Positions 49,670-58,914 of a stretch of DNA of 64,000 nt are shown piece by piece; the stretch's first letter is position 1; each line of letters begins with the position of its first letter. Made by a program: the position numbers and the translations under genes. The notes beneath the pieces are model-generated. The model was given only the letters and a program-made list of their open reading frames with translations, searched no databases and had not been told where the DNA came from. Origin of the DNA: Anaerolineae bacterium (GTDB taxonomy: Bacteria; Chloroflexota; Anaerolineae; Anaerolineales; Anaerolineaceae); NCBI GenBank assembly GCA_013314735.1, contig JABUFD010000004.1, positions 205,938 through 269,937 on the forward strand, in the 5' to 3' direction.

Positions 49670-50500
49670 ATGAAAGAACTGAATGGGAAATTAGCATTGA
49701 TCACCGGGGGTTCCTCCGGAATCGGGCTGGCCCTGGCAAAAGAACTGGCTGCCCGGGGAATGCGGATTGCGATCCTTTCGCGCCGGTTGGACGCACTGCA
49801 AAGCGCGGGGGATGATATTCTTGCCGCAGGGGCGAAGGAACTGCATGTTCTGCCGGTAGACGTGAGCGTTTGGGAGGATGTTGAGCGCAATGTTGGGGAT
49901 TTCATCCACACTATCGGCATCCCCGACCTGTTGGTAAATTGCGCGGGCGTGGTACGCCCAGGCCTGTTTGAAGAACTGACCCCTGATCTGTTCCAATGGA
50001 TGATCCAGATCAACCTGCTGGGGCCGATCTACATGTGTAAGGCGGTCATTCCGGGCATGTTGGAACGCGGCAGCGGTCATGTGGTCAACGTTTCCTCTGT
50101 CGCTGGATTCCTGGGCACATACGGCTATTCTGCTTATGGTGCGTCCAAATTCGGGTTGCGCGGATTTTCTGATGTGCTTCGTTCCGAATACAGGCATCGC
50201 GGTATCCAGGTATCAGTGGTTTTCCCGCCCGATACCGACACCCCGCAGCTGGCAGGTGAAAAACCCTACAAACCAGAGATAACCCGCATCCTTTCTGAAT
50301 CGGCTTCCGTGAAAAGCGCCGAGGACGTAGCATTGGCAATCCGCAAGGGAATCGAAAAAGGCAAATACCGCATCGTCCCTGGATTTGAAAGCAAGGCGAT
50401 ATACTTGCTGAATAATCTGCCTTTTGACCTGGGTTACCGTGTTATGGATTGGATGGTAGCGAACGCACGAAAAAAGGCAAACAGGAACGTAACCGCCTGA
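49670..50500 (+). CDS. Short-chain dehydrogenase/reductase (KDSR-like)
   Basis: NAD(P)-dependent SDR of 276 residues. The dinucleotide loop TGGSSGIGLALA, the NCAGV strand, and the catalytic Ser-Tyr-Lys (VSSVAGFLGTYGYSAYGASK) are intact. The Arg pair after beta-2 (LSRRLDAL) favours NADPH. The overall pattern, including VFPPDTDTPQL, recalls 3-ketodihydrosphingosine reductases, but a sugar or polyol oxidoreductase is just as likely beside the isomerase gene. AGGAGG ribosome site. A C-terminal hydrophobic stretch (FDLGYRVMDWMVANA) may touch the membrane. Confidence 0.85.
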   Translation: MKELNGKLALITGGSSGIGLALAKELAARGMRIAILSRRLDALQSAGDDILAAGAKELHVLPVDVSVWEDVERNVGDFIHTIGIPDLLVNCAGVVRPGLFEELTPDLFQWMIQINLLGPIYMCKAVIPGMLERGSGHVVNVSSVAGFLGTYGYSAYGASKFGLRGFSDVLRSEYRHRGIQVSVVFPPDTDTPQLAGEKPYKPEITRILSESASVKSAEDVALAIRKGIEKGKYRIVPGFESKAIYLLNNLPFDLGYRVMDWMVANARKKANRNVTA

Positions 50501-50677
50501 AAATGGCAGGTACGCCTGAGCGGTTAAGGATTTTTTCACATCCTGTTTCTGCTATAGCGTTGTCGTTCGATATACGGTAAAATCACCGTGTTAGCAGGAA
50601 TTTGCCTTTCTCGAGCGCGCGAATCCGTTCCTAACGGTTCAGGAAATTCAGGTAAATCCTGTGCAGGAGAAAACGAT

Positions 50678-51046
50678 ATGGAAGACAAGATCACAATCAT
50701 CGAAGGGCCCACCCCGGAATTCGAAGAAATCCAGGATGGCTGGCTGATGGGCCAGAATGAAGGACCGTTCCCATTTGAATTATCACTCACCCGCCTGCGC
50801 ACGTTCAACGGCGAAGGACTGGTGGAACGCTGCCACCGCACATGGTCGCACAAACACCCCATGTACCTTCATTACCGCGATGTGCTGGGGCTGGAGCGCA
50901 AAGCATCGATCATCGCCGCCCGTGCGGTGGAAACCGATGACGGCGACATGCTCCTGCTGTGGGTGCGCCGCGCCCCGGAAGATGTGGAAGAAGAAGCAGA
51001 ACTGCCCTATTTCGGCCCGGAAGACGGCTACGACGATCTAAATTAA
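50678..51046 (+). CDS. Small acidic protein of unknown function
   Basis: 122 residues from the ATG at 50678 (CAGGAGA before it); the frame is open further upstream, but without a ribosome site. Not a family I can name. It is acidic at both ends, with an aromatic/His-rich centre (ERCHRTWSHKHPMYLHYRDV) and a final PYFGPEDGYDDLN. No signal or helix. It lies alone before a clear terminator. The 178 bases upstream hold no gene. Confidence 0.65.
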   Translation: MEDKITIIEGPTPEFEEIQDGWLMGQNEGPFPFELSLTRLRTFNGEGLVERCHRTWSHKHPMYLHYRDVLGLERKASIIAARAVETDDGDMLLLWVRRAPEDVEEEAELPYFGPEDGYDDLN

Positions 51047-51072
51047 TCACAGGAAGTTCAAAACAACATAGA

Positions 51073-51099
51073 GCCGCCATTGCTGGCGGCTTTTCATTT
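51073..51099 (+). terminator. Terminator of the small acidic protein gene
   Basis: GCCGCCA (51073-51079) pairs with TGGCGGC (51084-51090) over a four-base loop, followed by TTTTC and a further run of seven T. Strong intrinsic terminator, and it separates this gene from the convergent dnaE. Confidence 0.88.
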
Positions 51100-51131
51100 T
51101 TTTAAGCACTCTGATCTGTTTCTGGCGGTCA

Positions 51132-54100
51132 TTACTCGATCTTGATATTCTCCTCGCCCACCCGTGTTTTCAAACGCTGCAGCAGTTCCGGGCAAATTCC
51201 GGTGGTATCATTCGGAAAATCGATCAGGTAATGTTGGCCATTCTCGATCACATGGAAGGCAAAGCGGTCTTTCCCGGGACAGGCTTGCAGTTCACCGTAA
51301 ATCCTGCGCAAGCGGCGCCGATCACGGTCAGGGGCATCGCTGCCCTGCAGGGTGATGAGGATTTTCTGCGGTCCTTTTTCTGCCTGGGGAGAATCATCCA
51401 GCGGCGGAAGTTCATCCGGTTTGACCCGCTTGGCGGCAGGTTGCGTGTGTGGTGAACTGGCAACTGCCGGTCTGGCGGGTGCCTGGGCCTTTTCCTGTGC
51501 CGCCCGTGCTTCGCGCCGCGCCCGGGCTTTTTCGAGCACTTCCTGCGCGGTGGATTTGCGCGGTTCGGCAGCTGCCGGCAGGGCAGTCCGCGGCGCAGCT
51601 GTTTCTGTCTTTTTTTCCTGCACCGTTTCTTTTTTGACCGGGCCATTCTCCTGCTTGCTCTCTTCCGGTGCTGATGTTTTCACCGGCGGTACGGGCAGGG
51701 TCTCGAAACCCCAATCTGTTGGTTCATCCGGTGGTTCCAGGTCGAACGGCATATCGACATCATCCATCATCCATTCCGTTTCCCTTCCGAACGTTTGTTC
51801 AGTCACCAGGTAATCAGCCATTGGCTCTTTCACCCGGGCACTGAGGGGTTCCACCGCAGCAGGTTGCGCAAAATCCCGGAGGTCGGCAAATTCATTATCG
51901 CGATTTTCTCGGATGACCGCTTCCCGAATTTTGTCGACAATCACCTTGGGAACATCGCCTTCCTGGCGATCGAGGGTGCCGGCAACAATCACCACCCGCC
52001 CGTCCTCCAGCAGTCCTTTGTATTTCTTCCATGCACGGGGAAAAACCACCAATTCGATCGGCCCCTGAACATCCTCAATGGCGGCAAACGCCATCGGGTC
52101 ACCTTTTTTGGTCACATATGGCCGGGCACGGGTGACCATCCCGGCCACAATCACATTCTTTTTATTGGGGGCATTCACCAGGGTGCCGGAATAGTGGCTG
52201 ATGACTCCACGCAGCGAGGTCATGTAAGCATCCAACGGATGGGCTGAAACGAACAATCCCAACAATTCGCGTTCCCATTCCAGCACCTCGCGCTGGTCCA
52301 GTTCCAATGAAGGCGGCAGGTCGATCCGGTCTACAAAGGCATCGCTGATGCCGAAGAAACTCATCTGCCCATCACGGGCGGCGCTGATGTGGCTGGCGCT
52401 GAGTGACATAATGCGGTCCATCCCCTCCAGCATCGAGCGCCGCGGACCAAAGGCATCCATCGCCCCCACCCGGATCAGGCTCTCCAGCGCGCGCTTACCC
52501 GCCGCTTTCAAGTCCACCCGCCGGGCAAAATCGGTCAGGTCAGTAAATGGACCGGCTTTTACGCGTGCGGCAACGATCAATGCTGCCGGACCGTGCCCGA
52601 CATTCTTGATCGCACCCATCCCAAAACGAATGGCTGCCTTACCATCCGGCTGATCCTCAATCGTGAAATCCCAGCCGCTGCGGTTGACATCCGGTGGCAG
52701 CACCTGGATACCCAGTTCACGGCAGTCACTCACATAAAAAGCAACCTTGTCGGAACTGTTCTCATACACCGAGATCAGGGCTGCCATATACTCCACCGTG
52801 TAATGGCATTTCAGGTAGGCGGTTTGCACAGCCACCAGGGCGTAATCCGCCGCATGAGATTTATTAAAGCCATACTCCGCAAAATCCAGCCAATCAGAGA
52901 AGATGCCTTCGGCCGTTTCAGCATCAATGCCATTCTGAACACAGCCCTCCACGAACTTGCTCTGGTGCTTGATGACCTTATTCTTGATCTTCTTGGCAAT
53001 CGCTTTGCGCAGGTCGTCAGAATCCGACGGGCTGTATCCTGCCAGTTCAATCGAGGCTTTCATAATCTGTTCCTGGTACACCGGAATGCCGTAGGTTTCC
53101 GAGAAGATCGCTTCCATTTTAGGATGACGATAAAAAGGTTCCTCATCCCCTCGCAGGCATGCGATAAATTTTGGAATGAACTGCATCGGTCCCGGGCGAT
53201 ACAGCGCTACCAGCGCGATCACATTGCGCAGGTTCTTGGGCTGCATCTGGACCAAAGTCTTGGTCATTCCACCGCCTTCCAGCTGGAAAACGCCTGCGGT
53301 ATTGCCTTTGCCCAGGAAAGCAAAAGTTTCCGGATCATCAACGGGAATATTGTCAATGTTTAACGTTACACCGTGGCGCTTTTCAATCAGATCGCAGCAG
53401 CGCTGCATCACGGTCAGGGTGGAAAGCCCCAGGAAGTCCACCTTCAACAACCCTTGTTCATCAACCACAGACATCTCAAATTGGCAGACTGCCTTGATGG
53501 GCGTATCCTCCGAGTTATTGGTGGCGCGGTGCAGCGGGGCATACTCGGTGATCGGCACATCGGTGATCACCACCCCTGCAGCATGGGTACCTACATTGCG
53601 CACCATACCCTCGATCTGTTCAGCGGTATCGACCAACTCGCGCACATATTGGGTGTTGTTATAGGCTTCATTCAGGTCGGGGATGGTTTGCACACATTTC
53701 GCCAGGGGCGGCGCTTTCATCACCGGGATCATTTTGGCAATGCGATCCACTTCCATTAATGGAATATCCATCACCCGCCCGGCATCACGGATGGCAGCTT
53801 TGGCACCCAGCGTGCCAAAGGTGATGATGGCCGCCACTTTGTCCGCACCGTATTTGTTGGCACAGTATTGCATGATCTCAGCACGTTTGTCATCCTGGAA
53901 GTCGAGGTCAATATCCGGCATCGAGATACGCCCCGGGTTAAGGAAGCGCTCAAAGATCAGTTCCAGGTCGATCGGGTCGATCAGGGTCACTGCCAGGCTG
54001 TAGGCGACAATGGAACCTGCCCCGGAACCACGGGTATTGTACCAGATGTTGTGTTCCCGGGCATATCGGCACAGGTCCCAGACAATCAGGAAGTACGCAT

Positions 54101-55106
54101 CAAAGCCCATTTCATGGATGATCTTCAATTCGTGTTCCAGGCGGTTACGTATCACATCACTTTGCGCAGCTTCTGCACCGTAGCGCCACACCAACCCATC
54201 TTCGCACAGCTTGCGCAGGTAACTCTGGGCGTCAAATCCCTCCGGCACAACAAATTCCGGAAGATGGTAACCGGTGGGGCTGAGGTCCACATTGCAGCGC
54301 TCCGCAATCCACAGGGTATTGTCGATCGCCCCCGGAATATCGCGGAAGAGATGTGCCATCTCATCCGCCGGGCGGATATAGTAGCTGTCATTGTTCATCT
54401 TCATGCGCTCATTATCCGCCAGCAGGGCATTGGTCTGGATTGCCAGCATCACGTCCTGGGCATAGGCGTCCTGCGGGTCGACATAATGGGCATCGTTGGT
54501 GGCGATGTTGTGGGCGTTATAGCGCTTGCTCAATTGCAGCAGACGCTGGTTGACATATTCCAGTTCTTCCAGGTCATGCCGCTGGTATTCCAGGAAAAAG
54601 CGGTCGCGCCCGAACACATCAAAGTAAAAATCAAGCAGCTCTATTGCCCGTTCTTCCTGCCGGTTGGCCAGCGCTTGCGGCACCTCGCCTGCCAGGCAGG
54701 CGGTGGTGGCGATCAGGCCATCCGCATGCGCGGCAAGGTATTCGTGGTCGATGCGTGGTTTGTAATAAAACCCCTCCATCTGCGAGTCACTGGCGATTTT
54801 CAACAGGTTCTTCCAACCGGTCATATTTTCAGCCAGCAGCAGCAGATGGAACGGGGATTTGTCATAATGCGGATCGCGGTCGGTCATACGGCGCGGCGCA
54901 ACATACGTCTCCAACCCGATGATGGGCTTCACCTCCGCAGCCTTGGCCTTGTTAAAAAATTCCACCGCGCCAAACATGGTGCCGTGGTCTGTCAGCGCGA
55001 TCGCCGGCATGCCCATTTCTTTGGTACGGTTAACCATCTTGTCTAGTTTGGCAAACCCATCGAGAATTGAATACATCGAATGGTTATGAAGGTGAACAAA
55101 TGACAT
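51132..55106 (-). CDS. dnaE: DNA polymerase III subunit alpha (DnaE)
   Basis: Replicative polymerase of 1324 residues from the ATG at 55106 (GGGGAG before it). An N-terminal PHP domain (about 1-200) keeps its metal-site motifs (LHNHSMYSILDG, ALTDHGTMFG, IGLETYV, TNDAHYV), so PHP-based proofreading is possible. The polymerase catalytic Asps are in MPDIDLDFQDD. Helix-hairpin-helix and an OB domain (near 1000-1080, GMVTRARPYVTKKGDP) follow. The last 230 residues are unusual: a Lys/Ala/Pro-rich linker and a small final domain (ILITLQGSDAPDRDRRRL). Confidence 0.96.
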   Translation of the reverse strand: MSFVHLHNHSMYSILDGFAKLDKMVNRTKEMGMPAIALTDHGTMFGAVEFFNKAKAAEVKPIIGLETYVAPRRMTDRDPHYDKSPFHLLLLAENMTGWKNLLKIASDSQMEGFYYKPRIDHEYLAAHADGLIATTACLAGEVPQALANRQEERAIELLDFYFDVFGRDRFFLEYQRHDLEELEYVNQRLLQLSKRYNAHNIATNDAHYVDPQDAYAQDVMLAIQTNALLADNERMKMNNDSYYIRPADEMAHLFRDIPGAIDNTLWIAERCNVDLSPTGYHLPEFVVPEGFDAQSYLRKLCEDGLVWRYGAEAAQSDVIRNRLEHELKIIHEMGFDAYFLIVWDLCRYAREHNIWYNTRGSGAGSIVAYSLAVTLIDPIDLELIFERFLNPGRISMPDIDLDFQDDKRAEIMQYCANKYGADKVAAIITFGTLGAKAAIRDAGRVMDIPLMEVDRIAKMIPVMKAPPLAKCVQTIPDLNEAYNNTQYVRELVDTAEQIEGMVRNVGTHAAGVVITDVPITEYAPLHRATNNSEDTPIKAVCQFEMSVVDEQGLLKVDFLGLSTLTVMQRCCDLIEKRHGVTLNIDNIPVDDPETFAFLGKGNTAGVFQLEGGGMTKTLVQMQPKNLRNVIALVALYRPGPMQFIPKFIACLRGDEEPFYRHPKMEAIFSETYGIPVYQEQIMKASIELAGYSPSDSDDLRKAIAKKIKNKVIKHQSKFVEGCVQNGIDAETAEGIFSDWLDFAEYGFNKSHAADYALVAVQTAYLKCHYTVEYMAALISVYENSSDKVAFYVSDCRELGIQVLPPDVNRSGWDFTIEDQPDGKAAIRFGMGAIKNVGHGPAALIVAARVKAGPFTDLTDFARRVDLKAAGKRALESLIRVGAMDAFGPRRSMLEGMDRIMSLSASHISAARDGQMSFFGISDAFVDRIDLPPSLELDQREVLEWERELLGLFVSAHPLDAYMTSLRGVISHYSGTLVNAPNKKNVIVAGMVTRARPYVTKKGDPMAFAAIEDVQGPIELVVFPRAWKKYKGLLEDGRVVIVAGTLDRQEGDVPKVIVDKIREAVIRENRDNEFADLRDFAQPAAVEPLSARVKEPMADYLVTEQTFGRETEWMMDDVDMPFDLEPPDEPTDWGFETLPVPPVKTSAPEESKQENGPVKKETVQEKKTETAAPRTALPAAAEPRKSTAQEVLEKARARREARAAQEKAQAPARPAVASSPHTQPAAKRVKPDELPPLDDSPQAEKGPQKILITLQGSDAPDRDRRRLRRIYGELQACPGKDRFAFHVIENGQHYLIDFPNDTTGICPELLQRLKTRVGEENIKIE

Positions 55107-55270
55107 GAAATCTCCCCGGTTTCTCAAATAACGCTGGGAAAAAAAGGACAGTGCCGAATGTCCCTGTGCCTGTCCTGTATGGTTACGGTTGAATTATAGC
55201 ATGCAGAAGGCGGGATGAAACATCCAATTCGCCAATACAGGTATGTCAGAATTCGCATCTGGGCGGTAAA

Positions 55271-56329
55271 TTAATTCCCAGAGATGAAGCCATAATCGAT
55301 CAGTTGCACATTGTGCTCCGCCAGCGCCGCCCGAACAGCGGGATCCAGTAACGCTGCCAGTTCCATTTCTCGTTGTTCAATATAGTCACCCCCCCATAAC
55401 ACTAACCCTTCATCCAGCTCAGCAGGATGCACCATAATTTCACTCACGCCAGCAGGAAGTTGCTGGATCATCTGGATAAAGTAATCCGCCCCTGGATTTC
55501 CATAATACCCATCAACGAACCAGTTACTGGTAGGAATGCCTTCCTCAGCCAGAAACAAAGCTTGCCGTTTAAACGCACCTGGCAGCATATCTGGCATCAT
55601 ACGCATAGATTTCAGCGGGTAACGCATACCCAGTCGCATCATTTCTTGCATTGCCGCGGCGGATCCGCCTCCTTCGAACTGCATGATGCCGTAAACAGAA
55701 ACAGGAACGGGTTGACGAACGGGAACACCATACTCAAGTGCAAGTTCACGCACAATTGGATAGAAAGGGGTGTACAGGGCCAGCATATGCTGATGGTAAT
55801 CGATATGGTCAAACATGACTCCATTCGTGATCATCAGCTCAGCCTGGGCACGCAGTTCGGCTTCCAATTCATTCAGGTCAACTTCCACAAGATGAGGTAC
55901 CAATTCGTCACTGGTATAAAAATTACCATCTTCATCCACCAAAGTGGGGATTTCTGATGGAGGCGTTACGGGTTTTCCAACTGTGATATTCAGGTGCAGG
56001 CCAATCGGCAGGTCAGGATGTGCAGCGCGCGCAGCTTGAATACGCTCCACGGCGCCGTCCATGTTGATCATTGCTGAGGTGGACGTAACCACTCCGGCCT
56101 GCCATGCTTTGATGATTCCATCAGTGACACCGTCACTCATGCCAAAGTCATCAGCGTTGATAATCAAATACCGCCCATTGCCATATGCCGCAGCGGCATC
56201 AGCCACCAACTGTTGCTCTTCACGGACAGCCTGAGTTCGGGATATGACAGAAAGAACAGCACCTGCCACAACCAGTACACCCACGATCATCAGCAACGCT
56301 ATTTTTACTTTTTTCTGTTTTCCTTCCAT
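55271..56329 (-). CDS. YdjC/ChbG-family carbohydrate deacetylase, membrane-anchored
   Basis: Deacetylase of N-acetylated oligosaccharides, 352 residues. The metal and catalytic motifs are clear: LIINADDFGMSDGVTDGI, IGLHLNITVGKP and DHIDYHQHM. Unlike cytosolic ChbG, it starts with a membrane anchor (VKIALLMIVGVLVVAGAVL), so it works outside the cell. I chose the ATG at 56329; the ATG at 56341 also fits but its GGAAGG lies directly against it. It diverges from a CE15-like esterase gene, which fits polysaccharide processing. Confidence 0.87.
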   Translation of the reverse strand: MEGKQKKVKIALLMIVGVLVVAGAVLSVISRTQAVREEQQLVADAAAAYGNGRYLIINADDFGMSDGVTDGIIKAWQAGVVTSTSAMINMDGAVERIQAARAAHPDLPIGLHLNITVGKPVTPPSEIPTLVDEDGNFYTSDELVPHLVEVDLNELEAELRAQAELMITNGVMFDHIDYHQHMLALYTPFYPIVRELALEYGVPVRQPVPVSVYGIMQFEGGGSAAAMQEMMRLGMRYPLKSMRMMPDMLPGAFKRQALFLAEEGIPTSNWFVDGYYGNPGADYFIQMIQQLPAGVSEIMVHPAELDEGLVLWGGDYIEQREMELAALLDPAVRAALAEHNVQLIDYGFISGN

Positions 56330-56450
56330 GCGACAACACATCCTTCCTTGACTTCAACTAAATTCTAACAGATGAAAGCGCCAAAACAAACTCTGCTCAA
56401 AATTGAGTAAAATCTACTTAAACCTTACCAATCATATGAAGGAGTCCATG

Positions 56451-57698
56451 ATGATCGAAAACAACCAGACCCCGCCTGGTTATACCCTGGTTACCCGCCC
56501 CGATGGCACACAATTCCTGTGCATCAACGACGAATCTGCCGTGAAACCCTACCGGTTGCCTGATCCGCTCATGTTCTCCGATGGCCGTGAGGTGCTGGAT
56601 GACTTCGATTGGCAACACCGCCGCGATCAGATTCTGAAAGACTTTGCCCGGTATATGTACGGTGAAGTTCCCACCGGGGAATACACCCTGCAATTGACCG
56701 AGGAGGAAGCCTGGACCCCGGCACTGAATGGATTGGGACAGCGCAAACAGGTAGGGATCACCATCGAAACCGCCCGGGGGCAACTCATCGCCCACCTCCT
56801 GTTGCACGCGCCAGCCGGCAACGGGCCATACCCCGTATTTCTGGGATACAACTTTACTGGAAATCATACCGTCCATCCCGATCCAGCCATCCGCCAGGCG
56901 GAAGCGCCATGGTTGAAAAATTACCCCCTCGCACCCCGCGGCAGCAGTGTCAACCGCTGGTGCGTGGAACAGGTCGTGGGTGCGGGCTTCGCGTTGGGAA
57001 CCATATTCTATGGCGACATCGACCCCGATTTTGATGATGGATTCCAGAATGGCATTCATCCATTGTTTTACCATCAAGGCCAAACTGAACCGAAGCCACA
57101 TCAATGGGGCAGCATTGCAGCCTGGGCATTCGGGCTTTCCCGTGCGCTGGATTACTTCGAAACCGAGCCACTGGTCAATGCCAGCCAGGTGGCAGTGATC
57201 GGGCATTCGCGGCTGGGGAAAACCGCGCTGTGGGCAGGTGCAAGCGATACCCGTTTTGCCGCAGTAATTTCCAACAATTCCGGCTGCGGCGGTGCGGCAT
57301 TGAGCAAACGCGCTTTCGGCGAAAACGTGCAGGTGATCAACCACAGCTTTCCTCACTGGTTCTGCCGCAACTTCAAGCAATACGATGCGCGTGAACATGC
57401 CCTGCCCTTTGACCAGCATATGCTGCTGGCGCTGATTGCGCCTCGCCCGTTGTACGTGGCATCTGCTGTGGATGATTGGTGGTCTGACCCGCGTGGTGAG
57501 TTCCTGGGGGCGCGCGGCGCTTCAGCGGTGTACGAATTTCTCGGCGAAAAAGGGCTGCCGATGAAAACCTTCCCACCGCTGGACCAGCTTGATCTGAGCG
57601 GAAAGCTTGCTTACCATATCCGCAGCGGTGGGCACGACATTACCCCGTGGGACTGGGAGCAATACCTGGCCTTTTTCAAGCGAAACCTGGCCGATTAA
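56451..57698 (+). CDS. CE15-like glucuronoyl/acetyl esterase
   Basis: Alpha/beta hydrolase of 415 residues, close to glucuronoyl esterases. The nucleophile elbow is VIGHSRLGKTALWAGASD, which is the CE15 GxSRxGK pattern with His for Cys before the Ser. The catalytic His is likely in SGGHDITPWDW at the end. No signal peptide is seen, so it would act inside the cell, unlike fungal CE15 enzymes. The start is the second of two adjacent ATGs, because GGAG lies six bases before it. It diverges from the ChbG-like gene and converges with an FAD oxidoreductase. Confidence 0.82.
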   Translation: MIENNQTPPGYTLVTRPDGTQFLCINDESAVKPYRLPDPLMFSDGREVLDDFDWQHRRDQILKDFARYMYGEVPTGEYTLQLTEEEAWTPALNGLGQRKQVGITIETARGQLIAHLLLHAPAGNGPYPVFLGYNFTGNHTVHPDPAIRQAEAPWLKNYPLAPRGSSVNRWCVEQVVGAGFALGTIFYGDIDPDFDDGFQNGIHPLFYHQGQTEPKPHQWGSIAAWAFGLSRALDYFETEPLVNASQVAVIGHSRLGKTALWAGASDTRFAAVISNNSGCGGAALSKRAFGENVQVINHSFPHWFCRNFKQYDAREHALPFDQHMLLALIAPRPLYVASAVDDWWSDPRGEFLGARGASAVYEFLGEKGLPMKTFPPLDQLDLSGKLAYHIRSGGHDITPWDWEQYLAFFKRNLAD

Positions 57699-57728
57699 CC
57701 CGCCGAACGATTGGGAGTATCTGATCGA

Positions 57729-58892
57729 TCAAAGACCCCGAATCCATGATGGGTCGAGGATATTTCCCTGTTGCCGCAGGTGAGCACACAAAACCTCATG
57801 CGGCAAATTTCGGATATCATCCACACCGCCAGATGCACACAAAGCAGCCGCGGTCCCCGCAACTTCACCGGTGAGAGCGCACACCGGAATGGCGCGTGCC
57901 AGGTCCCACACGCGGCCACTGGCCGATATACAGCGTCCGGCGGTGATTAAGTTGGCTGTTCGAGCGCCCGTCAGGGTTGAATATGGAATACCATACACCA
58001 CCCCAGCTTGCCGCCAGCTGGGGCATAACCCCACCAGGTCATCCGGTGTGATCCCGCTGGACTCCTCTGAAAGCACCGTATTTCCTGCCAACCGGCGCGT
58101 CATCCGCATCGAGGGCATGGACGGCAGATTCACCAGGCTGGCGAGTGGTGATGCCTGTTGAATTTGATTGAAACGATCGCGCACCAGTTGATGGGAAGCG
58201 ATGATATGGCTGCTGACCTCCCACCCATCGTCACCCCGGAAGCCGCGTTGAACCTCGCCAGATAATGAACCATCCGGTGTGAAAGGTTCCGTCAATCCTA
58301 CCCGGTGTACACCGGTTTCATCCCTATAAAAAAACCAGTTCGACCGCACATTGGTTGCCAGGGAAACCGTGTTTTCCTGGCAGGAGTGGCACACATCCGC
58401 ATCCCCTGATGCATCCACCACCATCGAGGCCGGTATCTGAATCCTGCCGGATTTGTTGTAAACTACCACATCGGTGATTCTGTCTTGTTCCATGACTACA
58501 TCACAAAAGCGGGTATCATACCAGATGTCAACCCCGGCCTCCAGCAAGCATGCTTCCAAAACAAGCAGGTAACTCTGGGCATTGAAAGAGGTGGAAAACC
58601 GGGTGCCAGCCCGTTCCCTTGCAGAACCCCCCGCCAACCAGGCTTCTGGTACACAGCCTTCCGCCCCGGTCGCTGCCATTCGCAACAGTTCCTCGGCGAT
58701 ACCGCCGATCACCTGGTTCCCCTCCCCATCACAGATTGGCAGATAAACCACAACATTCCCGGCCGTTGCCAGGCCGCCCAGAACACAATTTTTTTCCAGC
58801 AGGCAGGTGCTTGCCCCCAGACGGGCAGCCGAAACTGCGGCTGCCGCACCGGCAATTCCCCCGCCTACCACGACCACATCGAAACGCTTCAT
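57729..58892 (-). CDS. FAD-dependent oxidoreductase (FAD_oxidored family)
   Basis: Flavoprotein of 387 residues; the FAD loop is VVVGGGIAGAAAAVSAARLG, followed by LLEKNCVLGGLATAG, typical of the PF12831 group. The middle has VVDASGDADVCHSC and the C-terminus ITAGRCISASGRVWDLARAI. ATG at 58892 is preferred to the TTG at 58901; no good ribosome site is seen for either. It lies 22 bases after gatB and may be co-transcribed. Substrate unknown; relatives oxidise sugars, polyols or amines. Confidence 0.83.
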   Translation of the reverse strand: MKRFDVVVVGGGIAGAAAAVSAARLGASTCLLEKNCVLGGLATAGNVVVYLPICDGEGNQVIGGIAEELLRMAATGAEGCVPEAWLAGGSARERAGTRFSTSFNAQSYLLVLEACLLEAGVDIWYDTRFCDVVMEQDRITDVVVYNKSGRIQIPASMVVDASGDADVCHSCQENTVSLATNVRSNWFFYRDETGVHRVGLTEPFTPDGSLSGEVQRGFRGDDGWEVSSHIIASHQLVRDRFNQIQQASPLASLVNLPSMPSMRMTRRLAGNTVLSEESSGITPDDLVGLCPSWRQAGVVYGIPYSTLTGARTANLITAGRCISASGRVWDLARAIPVCALTGEVAGTAAALCASGGVDDIRNLPHEVLCAHLRQQGNILDPSWIRGL

Positions 58893-58914
58893 GGTGTGCA
58901 ACCAGAGGAATGAA

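Noticed and set aside
50505..50575. tRNA-like stretch (GCAGGTACGCCTGAGCGGTTAAGG ... GTTCGAT)
   Set aside because: D-arm and T-loop look tRNA-like by eye, but there is no 3' acceptor strand to pair with the 5' end, no anticodon stem and no CCA. Taken as chance.
53868..55046. 392-codon plus-strand frame opposite dnaE
   Set aside because: Antisense to the highly conserved PHP and polymerase region; no ribosome site.
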